Assembly (NCBI GenBank): GCA_948567375.1 | Contig: OX419759.1 | Location: forward strand, 50,693,493 to 50,757,492 | Source: Lunularia cruciata | Lineage: Eukaryota > Streptophyta > Marchantiopsida > Lunulariales > Lunulariaceae | Direction: 5' to 3' | Length of the DNA: 64,000 nt | In this document: positions 57,251 to 64,000 of the stretch, piece after piece | Position numbering within the stretch: position 1 is the stretch's first letter | Layout: each line of letters begins with the position of its first letter | Program-made: the position numbers and the translations under genes | The notes under the pieces: model-generated | What the model saw: only the letters and a program-made list of their open reading frames with translations | Database searches by the model: none | Told to the model about the DNA's origin: nothing

Positions 57251-58612
57251 ATGCCAAGCAATTTTTCTTCACCGTTGAGAAGTCGTCTTGTAGGTGACCG
57301 TGGGAAGGGAAGTAGAGTTGAAGACGAGCTAGTGTGTAGAGAAGAATTTGAGAGAGTGAAACCAAGAGACAGTGAGGAAGCAGGAAAGATGGGAGGAGGA
57401 AAGAAGAACTCCGAATTCATAGTGAGAAATCATGCAATTTGGAGGTTAGATATGATCACGAGAATCAAAGTCTTGAGCCGACTTCGGATCACATTCTTGG
57501 TGTGGAACTGGAATGTGAGTTTTCCAAGTTTCATGACCAAGATAATCAAGAGTAAGGGTCTTGATGGCCCCAAGGACGTGAGGAAGAGAGGAAATCCAGC
57601 TTGCTGGACAGAGTCGGATTGGAGATTAGTGCTTGGGAGAGAGGCAGGCGCGGAGCAAGGTGCCACATTCTTGGGGAAGGGAGAAGAAGCAGAAGAAACC
57701 CAAGAAGTGAGGGATGTTTTCTCTTCGAAGAGAATGAAGAATGGATATAAGGTTGAGAGTTACAAAGATCTAGTGAAGAGAGGGATCGTGAGTGCTCTCA
57801 TGGCAATCCTGAAGCCGGAGAGAACAACTTATGTGATGAAACACCAAGCGGTGTTCTTCCATAAGATGTTTGCAGGAGAACCTATCAATTGGGCGAGGTG
57901 CTTCCATGGGAGGACAAGATAAATGGTGTGGAATTTGCGGGATAAGTTGCCTCCACGCTACATCATGCCATTTGCATCACATTTCTACCTCGGGTTGAAT
58001 TTGCTCAATTTGGTGGAGCGCAACAGAATGGTGTCTCACTTCCATCCCGACTTGAGAAGAGAGGCCGACGCGGAGGAGCAGCAATACATTCTTCAAATAT
58101 AAAGCACGGATGAGTACTATGCAAAAGCGGGCAAGAGCGTGGAGATAGAGGTAAGTACTCCAAAGTTGAAGAAGCAGAGTTGGCAAGGAGAAGCCAAAGA
58201 TAAGACAAGACCTCGGAAGACCAGGAGAGGAAACCCGAGGAGAGGCATGGTGGTGATCAAGTCAGAAGAAGAAGACTGGGAAGGCAAAGCCAAGTGTAAG
58301 TCCAAAGACTCAAAACATGAGGAGGAACCGGAGCTCACGCTGCAAAGTGGAGATATGAGTAGCTATAGTGATGAAGGTGGAGAGATGACATCGGTGCCTG
58401 CTGTTGATGAAGAAGAAGAAGAAGTTTGGTTGGAGCTCAAAGAAGAAAATAATGCAAAGTGGGAGGATGAGATACCCGAGCCAAAGGAGAAGAAGTTCAC
58501 GATTCAGAGAGGAGTTCGGTCAAGATGCAAGGCAAAGTATGAAGTGGGTCTAAGTAAGGCAAAGGAAGAAGCAAATGCTAGCTCGGGGAGTGAAGCGTTT
58601 ATTCCGATATGA
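57251..58612 (+). CDS. Family E protein, gag-like N-terminal part, two in-frame stops
   Basis: One frame of 454 codons is broken only by stops at 57920-57922 and 58100-58102. Residues 1-100 are basic and low in complexity; about 110-280 form a helical domain with RKRGNPACWTESDWRLVLG, YVMKHQAVFFHKMFAGEPI and LPPRYIMPFASHFYLGLN; the rest is a basic, then acidic linker (a run of five Glu at about 385). The layout recalls gag or plant-transposon accessory proteins, but I recognise no family. The start is the first ATG of the frame; translation may instead begin further downstream. Homologues: 49930-51120 (+) and 63536-63850 (-). Confidence 0.55.
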
Positions 58613-59700
58613 AGACTACAGAGAAGAAGGCAAGTATCGGGAGAAGAAGAGGTAAGAGAGGAGATTTCTATGCAGAAGGAAGAAGTTGCGAGTGATGGAG
58701 TGGAGTACCTACGAGAAATTGTGTGCCCATTGTTGCTGAAGTTGGAGCATAAGAAGAAGGAGATGCAGTCGACATGTCCGGAGGTGAAGATTGTGTTGCA
58801 GGGTTTTGGCGAGATTGGAAGAAGAGAACTCGGAGTTGAAGAAGAGTATAACCCGAGGCGAGGAGCAAAGAGAAGTACTACAAGGGGAGGCAGTAGTACA
58901 GAATCAAGTTATTGAGGACTTGAAGAGAGAAGCGAGGTATTGGGAAGGACTTGTGAAGAAGAGTGACATAGTAAGGGAAAGACAAGTAGCAGAGTACAAA
59001 ATCTTGAAGCAGTAGTTTGCTGATTCCAGACTAGAAATCATCCATGTTATGGCGAGGGTAGCAGAGAAGGAGCAAGAACTCAATAGAGTGATGGAGAGTG
59101 TAGAAGAGAAGAAGCAACTATGGCAGCGGGAGTTGACAGTAAGATATAGGGAAGAAGAGCGATTACGAGAGTTACTTCGTAATCAGGAGGAGAAGATTGT
59201 GCAGAAGGAGAAGGAGAAGGAAACTATGAAAGCCGAGTTTGAGGTAGAGTTGGCAATGTATAGAGAAGATTGGCTTGCAGATCAAGAGCATGAAAGGAAG
59301 ATGAGATTGGAACCATTGAAGGAGATTGTAATCAAGATGAATGTGATGTTGAGTACAGAGGCCAGTATTTGGATTGAAGAAATGGGGTTGCATGAGTTGA
59401 AGTTGTTGGTGTAGGAGACTAGGAGGAGACATGCAAAGGATACAGATTTGAACGTGCTATTGATTAGTCTCAGAACTCGTGTAGATAGGAAGATATTGGA
59501 AGTCAAAGACAATATTGCAATTAGATTAGATCTAGTGAAATTGGAGATAGATAAACTTCAGAAGGTGTTAGAGCCAAACCCAAAGTAGATGAGGTAGGAG
59601 TGCAGCTATCTTTGGAGTTACCATTAGAGACATTAGAGAAGAGTGGGTCAGTAGATAAGGAGTTAGATAGATTACCCACTAGTGAAATTTCAGATTAGGA
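58613..59700 (+). pseudogene. Family E coiled-coil C-terminal part
   Basis: 58791-59015 and 59049-59414 are open, rich in Glu, Lys, Arg and Leu, with strings such as LKREARYWEGLVKKSD and ELTVRYREEERLRELLRNQE, which predict a long coiled coil. They lie in frames that differ from the first part, and a few stops separate them. The coiled coil could join proteins into oligomers. Confidence 0.5.
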
Positions 59701-60619
59701 AAGAGAACTATTAGATTTGGTAGAAGATGTAAGAGTTGGGAAACCCGAGGACAGAGCAGTAGGAAGTACAGTTACTTTGGGTCGGGTTTGAAAGCTGAGG
59801 AAGAAGTAGACATTGGATTGGATTAGAAACCAATTTGAGATTTGAATAGGCAGATATGAAGAGGTGCATTGTTATTTCAAATCTGCAGGTTTGTAGAGTC
59901 ATTAGGAAGAGGTGCATTAGGAAGATAATTGTCAATTGCTTCACTATTTAAGAGTGGCATTCGCAGTTTTATGTTGTTCAGTGCTCATTATTTCTGAGAA
60001 TAGATAAATCGAAGTGTTGTGAAGCAGTGCTCGTCGCTTGAGCTTGATTCCAAATATCAGCTTTGCAATTGTGTTTGTGAGTGTGTGGAGAAATTCAAAG
60101 TGCAAGTCAGTGTGCTTGGATGTTGGATTCCACAGCCTTGATCTTCATTCTGTGTGTTTGATCCTGAGTGAAGAGCAATCGGAGCAATGCCTTGACAGAT
60201 TTGAGAGGAATTGTAGTGTTGGTAGTATTTTGCATTTGTGAGTGCAGTGTGAAGTTGATGTGAAGCAATTTTGATCAAGGAAGTTGTGCCTTCAGTGGAG
60301 GGGTGGAACACAATTCTGAGGCAAAGTCGTTTTGCAGTGAAGTGTCATTTTTGGGAGAGCCTAAATCATCACAATCAAGATTGTTTGGAAAGAATTGATA
60401 GAGTTGTGATTAAGGAGTGTGAATTTGTGACAAGACTGCAAATCAGTGTTTGTTACTCTCTTCTAGGTGTAGTTTCTACCTAAGAGATTAAAGATGCAAC
60501 CAAAAAGAACTACATGTTACTGTTTGACTTTGTATTTGACCAATTCTGACTAGTATCTCTACGGGAATGAACTTTACTTACCTGATTACCGCAAAAGTGA
60601 TATTTGCCGGGTTGTCACA
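59701..60619 (+). mobile_element. 3' non-coding part of E2
   Basis: No motif-bearing frame. It ends in CCGGGTTGTCACA at the target duplication. It shares a short segment with E1 near 52835. Confidence 0.5.
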
Positions 60620-61023
60620 TTATGCCTTCCTCTAATAACCATCCTCTCCTTCTTTTTTCCAATTGGATAGGTCCCTTTGATATTATTCAAATCATTTCTC
60701 TTATCAGCTACAAACTTGCATTTCTAGGCACACCTATCATATCTTTGTTTCATCCATCTTCCTTTTATACTTGTCTCTAATCTCTTGTTCCTCCAATCTA
60801 TGTTATCAATCATGAAGAATATGAAGGTGATAGTGTACTTGTACATCATACCATCCAACATGGCCACCAACAACACAATGAATATAAGATCCTATGGAAA
60901 GAATATTCTCTTTAGATACCGCATGAGAGACTCTTTCTCATCTCCAAAATGCACAAGAGGCTATATGAGAGTTCAAAGATTCCATGGTGATGAGGATGTC
61001 ACCAACTAGCATTGGAAAAAATA
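60620..61023 (+). pseudogene. C2 integrase end, chromodomain and polypurine tract
   Basis: The frame takes up after E2 with FSNWIGPFDIIQIISLISYKLAFLG (GPF module). The chromodomain remnant reads QHNEYKILWKEYSL at about 60875. GCATTGGAAAAAATA (to 61023) stands where C1 has its polypurine tract. Confidence 0.75.
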
Positions 61024-61150
61024 TAATAATATAAAGTTGAAAAGCTAAGTAAAGCTAATAGATGGTAGAATCAACATATAGCTAGGAAACTCTAAAAATA
61101 TTCTAGAAGCATCCAAGAAGCTTTAACAAGCTTCTTGGTGAGAAACTTAT
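61024..61150 (+). mobile_element. Start of the C2 3' LTR, truncated or very decayed
   Basis: TAATAATATAAAG aligns with the LTR C start, and ATTCTAGAAGCATCCAAGAAGC (61101-61122, split here by reading) aligns inside it. The match fades after about 61150. Confidence 0.55.
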
Positions 61151-61355
61151 GATAGTCCAATGTCAACATGCTAATAGTAAAAATGGTAAGAATAGGTCAT
61201 TCCTTCAAGGATATAAGTAAAAAATGACTAGAAATGAAGAGAAGTGTAGCAATGTCATAGTTCATATATTATGTTGGATTTAACTTCTGGGGTAGGAATT
61301 GCTCATAGAAGAGAGTATTGTCACCTTTGTGGTTTGAGAAAAGAAAAGAGACAAT
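61151..61355. other. Spacer, nothing supportable
   Basis: AT-rich; may hold the unrecognisable rest of the C2 LTR. Confidence 0.3.
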
Positions 61356-61470
61356 TAAAACGTACATTAGCAATTAAAATGTACATTAGAAAAGAGAAAA
61401 TTAAAATGTACATTAGAAAAGAGAAAATTAAAATGTACATTAGAAAAGAGAAAATTAAAATGTACATTCA
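61356..61470. repeat. 27-bp tandem repeat, about four units
   Basis: Units contain AAAATGTACATTAGAAAAGA. As 27 is a multiple of three, a chance frame across it repeats IKMYIRKEK; I do not take it for a gene. Confidence 0.9.
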
Positions 61471-62190
61471 CTATAAATAAAATCCAAGTTACTCCTAAAG
61501 GTTATGGTTCACTTTGCCTTAACAATCACTTTGCCCCAAATACCTCAACTCCAAATTCATGTAGTACACTTCCCATAAGGCACAAAGGTGTCTTTTAGTT
61601 GGCCAAATGTCAACTAGAATACTTGCAATACTCTAAACAAAATTGGTTCTTCAATGCATTGTTTCACTCCTTTGGCTCCCTCAAGAACCAAATATCTTGA
61701 TCAAGTGAAAATCCATCACTTGTGATCCTATAATGAAATTCCTCACCACTACTCCACACAAACAGTCATCAAAATTTAGAGTAAAGTAATTGGAGACTTT
61801 GCTTGTATGTAAAAATTGCATGAGAAAAGTGAACTTTGAAAGTATTGGGCCAAAGCCTTATGTACAATTTACTACTTTGCCCCAAAGGGAATAAATTTTT
61901 AAGTGGGCTTTCAAGTAACCTTGTATTTCTTACTTAAGATTCTAATTGTATCTTATCTAATTATCTAAACTTACTAATTAAGCTTCATACATGTGTCAAG
62001 GAAGGTGTCAACTCTCCTGCTTAAGTCAATTTTGAATTGGTGTTCTTTGGGCTTACACTACCAAAGTGGTACTTGACCTAGAAGTTCAATTTAAACCCAA
62101 AGCATTTCATCCTAGAATATTTTCAACTACATATATATATAAAAGAGTAATGTCTAAAACTAAGATTGTCCTCTTATCACTCTATGATGA
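61471..62190. other. Spacer, nothing supportable
   Basis: AT-rich sequence with a short TATA dinucleotide run near 62130. No coding motif. Confidence 0.35.
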
Positions 62191-64000
62191 TCATCCTTCC
62201 TTTGGTAAGGTGAAGAACTCTTGGACCAAGGTTTTGTTGTGAGAAATTGTCTTCACCCCTAAATTATCTAAACACTTCTTTGGTCCAATTTCATATACTT
62301 GGTTATGTTCAATAAGTTGGTGTTGCAAAATTTGATGAATTTCTGGTCCAAGTGCTCTTTTAGTCAAAGGGCAAGCTGGTCCATACATTATTTGTCATAA
62401 GTTTTCCCTTTCAAATGTTGTACCTGCAACTTTGTTTCATGGATCTTTCTCTTTGAGGCCTTTCCTTTGGCCTCTTCAGCAACTTCCTTCCAATATTTGG
62501 CCATATGCAAATCAAGAGTTACAATCCTTACCTTAGTATTCTCCAAATTTGAACGAATGCTAACTACTTCCTCATCTTGGCACATAGCTGATCTTTGTAC
62601 CTTACTTGCATCTCCTTCTTCTCCATTTGCAACTTCTCTAGGTCTAGCTGCGCTTGTACAAATTATTTTTCTTGCTCCTTTTGGTTTGTCACAAATGAGG
62701 CATTTTGAATTTGCATTCCAAAGATGTTGTGTGTTAGTGCCTCTTCCTTATACAGATTAAAAACCTTGGCCAATTCCTCCTTTGCCTTCTCCTCTTTAGC
62801 TTTCTTTGTGTGGAGCTCATTGTACATGCTCCTGACCAAGGTTGTCTAGTCAACTAGTTTTGGACATTCCTCTTGGTATTCAGGAAGAAGTAGCTCCATT
62901 AATTGCAATCCTGCTCCCATTAAATAGATGAAAAAATATGTTCCTTTCTTTGGTTGCACCAAAGTGCCTAGATGTGTCTTGACTTCTCTTTTTTTTTGGG
63001 ACTACCAGATAAGATCTTCTGATTTTCTTGGTTCTTGAACCTCAACTTCAATTTTTACTTCTTCCTCAATTTTGGCTCCTACTTCTTCTTCTTGCCTATT
63101 ACCTTCTTGAACTTTAGGCCAAATTCTGTTCTCTTGCAACTGCTTGGGGTTAATTGGCTCCTCCTTTCAAACACTCACTTCCAGATTGGAGATAGGAGGT
63201 TCCTTGGCTTGGTGTGAGATCTCTCTCTGCTCCACCACTTTTTCTTCTTGGTCCACATGTTGGTCCAAACTTAGAGTAGGCTGAGCATCCTCTTACTACA
63301 AAAATCCTTCTTCCTCATCTTCCTCCTAGTCTCTACTTTTAGATTCTTCTTCCAAGGTTGCTTCTTCCCTTTTGTCCAAAGTTACATTGATAGCTTGCAA
63401 ATTTCTGCTAGGTCTCGTTGTTGGTGTGGAGATTTTTGTTAGAGGGGTTTTTTTTCTTCTTTTCTTATGTAGTAGCTACTTCCTAGTCTACAAGCACAAA
63501 TTCTCTACTTTTTTATGAACTTTGCATCTACCTCTCTATACTTCTTTTTCATCAACTTGCTCTTGATCTGCAAGGCAAAGTACCTCATTGGATGAAAGTG
63601 GTTGAGGAATTTCTTCCTCTCCTCCTTGGTGAGAAAATTTAGGCCCATGTAGAAATGGATCTAGAAGAGTGCCAAGTAAATAACTCCATTGTATTCTTTG
63701 AAGTCTTTGTGAAGTGTCCTTGCTTGATAGTAAAACATGTTGCCCAAATTCACTAATTGTTCTTTGTACAATATAATGGAAGAAGACTATATGGCTATTC
63801 ATCAAGTAAGTTGTATTTTCATGTTTGAACATAAGAACTTCCACAAGCACTCTTTGGACCAGATCTTTATAACTCCTAACCTGTAGGTACCTATTCTTCT
63901 ATCTCTTCTCCAAGAACATAACTTTGACTTTGTCTTTAAGCACCTTGTCTAAGAAATTTTTTTTGAGAGTCATAGCTCTTGATGGACCTTCATTGGGTCC
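62191..64000 (-). mobile_element. Family E element, copy E3 (partial, runs off the window)
   Basis: On the minus strand 63536-63850 reads ENTTYLMNSHIVFFHYIVQRT, which matches the E2 helical domain (TTYVMKHQAVFFHKMF). A charged linker follows at 63000-63530, then a coiled coil at 62388-62585 with MAKYWKEVAEEAKGK, comparable to REARYWEGLVKK in E2. The frames are broken by stops. Confidence 0.6.

Larger units (their letters stand above)
56837..60619 (+). mobile_element. Family E element, copy E2
   Basis: A 3783-bp insertion with a perfect 5-bp target duplication TTATG (56832-56836 and 60620-60624). It starts TGTGGTACCC and ends GGGTTGTCACA, a short imperfect inverted repeat with TG/CA tips. I find no long direct terminal repeats, so this is not a plain LTR element as it stands. 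It holds the best copy of the E protein and keeps more CpG than its surroundings, so it is fairly young. Confidence 0.8.
43400..61150 (+). mobile_element. Family C chromovirus copy C2, split by four insertions
   Basis: The left part (43400-45808) gives 5' LTR, PBS, gag and protease start; the right part (about 53178-61150) gives protease end, RT, RNase H, integrase, chromodomain and 3' LTR start. The two parts are complementary, so one element split by insertion E1 is the simplest reading; two separate truncated copies cannot be ruled out. Other inserts are solo LTRs F1 and F2 and element E2. It is far more decayed than C1. Confidence 0.65.

Noticed and set aside
61271-61480. A 69-codon frame with repeated IKMYIRKEK
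   Set aside because: It is a by-product of a 27-bp tandem repeat in AT-rich DNA, without start context or homology.

Overview
This is a window of plant nuclear DNA, most likely from a large, repeat-rich genome. A conifer or other gymnosperm fits the AT-rich, heavily nested and decayed Ty3/gypsy content, but nothing in the window proves the species. Only two host-type genes are supportable: an intact open reading frame for the ER alpha-1,2-glucosyltransferase ALG10 (11597-13240, +) and a tRNA-Gln(UUG) gene (15043-15114, +). Nearly everything else is mobile DNA.

Left part. 1-680 is the 3' end and LTR of a Ty3/gypsy element here called family A, followed by a partial second LTR. 784-1420 is a scrap of chromovirus family C. 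1484-9042 is a decayed full-length minus-strand Ty3/gypsy element (family B) with both LTRs, gag, protease, RT, RNase H and integrase remnants. A 106-bp LINE fragment with a perfect 16-bp target duplication lies at 10045-10182, then an AT-rich stretch, ALG10 and the tRNA. Two LINE copies of one family (15650-18960 minus, 20050-21070 plus) and a minus-strand Tigger/pogo transposase pseudogene (about 22096-23310) follow.

Centre. 23641-41824 is a plus-strand family A element, the most remarkable object here. In order it carries a truncated 5' LTR, PBS, gag with a zinc knuckle, an aspartic protease, a DNMT3-like cytosine-5 DNA methyltransferase domain, RT, RNase H, integrase, a C-terminal PHD finger, and a 3' LTR. 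It is dead: it has many stops, and a 2.9-kb inversion splits the methyltransferase and turns the RT round. It also hosts a complete chromovirus (C1, 26914-32477, minus, perfect 5-bp target duplication ATGGT), several family B LTRs, and in its 3' LTR a solo LTR C inside a solo LTR B.

Right part. A second chromovirus copy (C2, plus, about 43400-61150) appears to have been split by four insertions: two solo LTRs of family F (44936-45532 and 53877-54703, each with a perfect 5-bp duplication) and two copies of an unrecognised family E (45809-53068 and 56837-60619). A third E copy runs off the right end (62191-64000, minus). Family E encodes a gag-like alpha-helical protein with an acidic/basic linker and long coiled coil, but no visible polymerase. 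All coordinates and identities come from reading the sequence; family names A to F are local labels.
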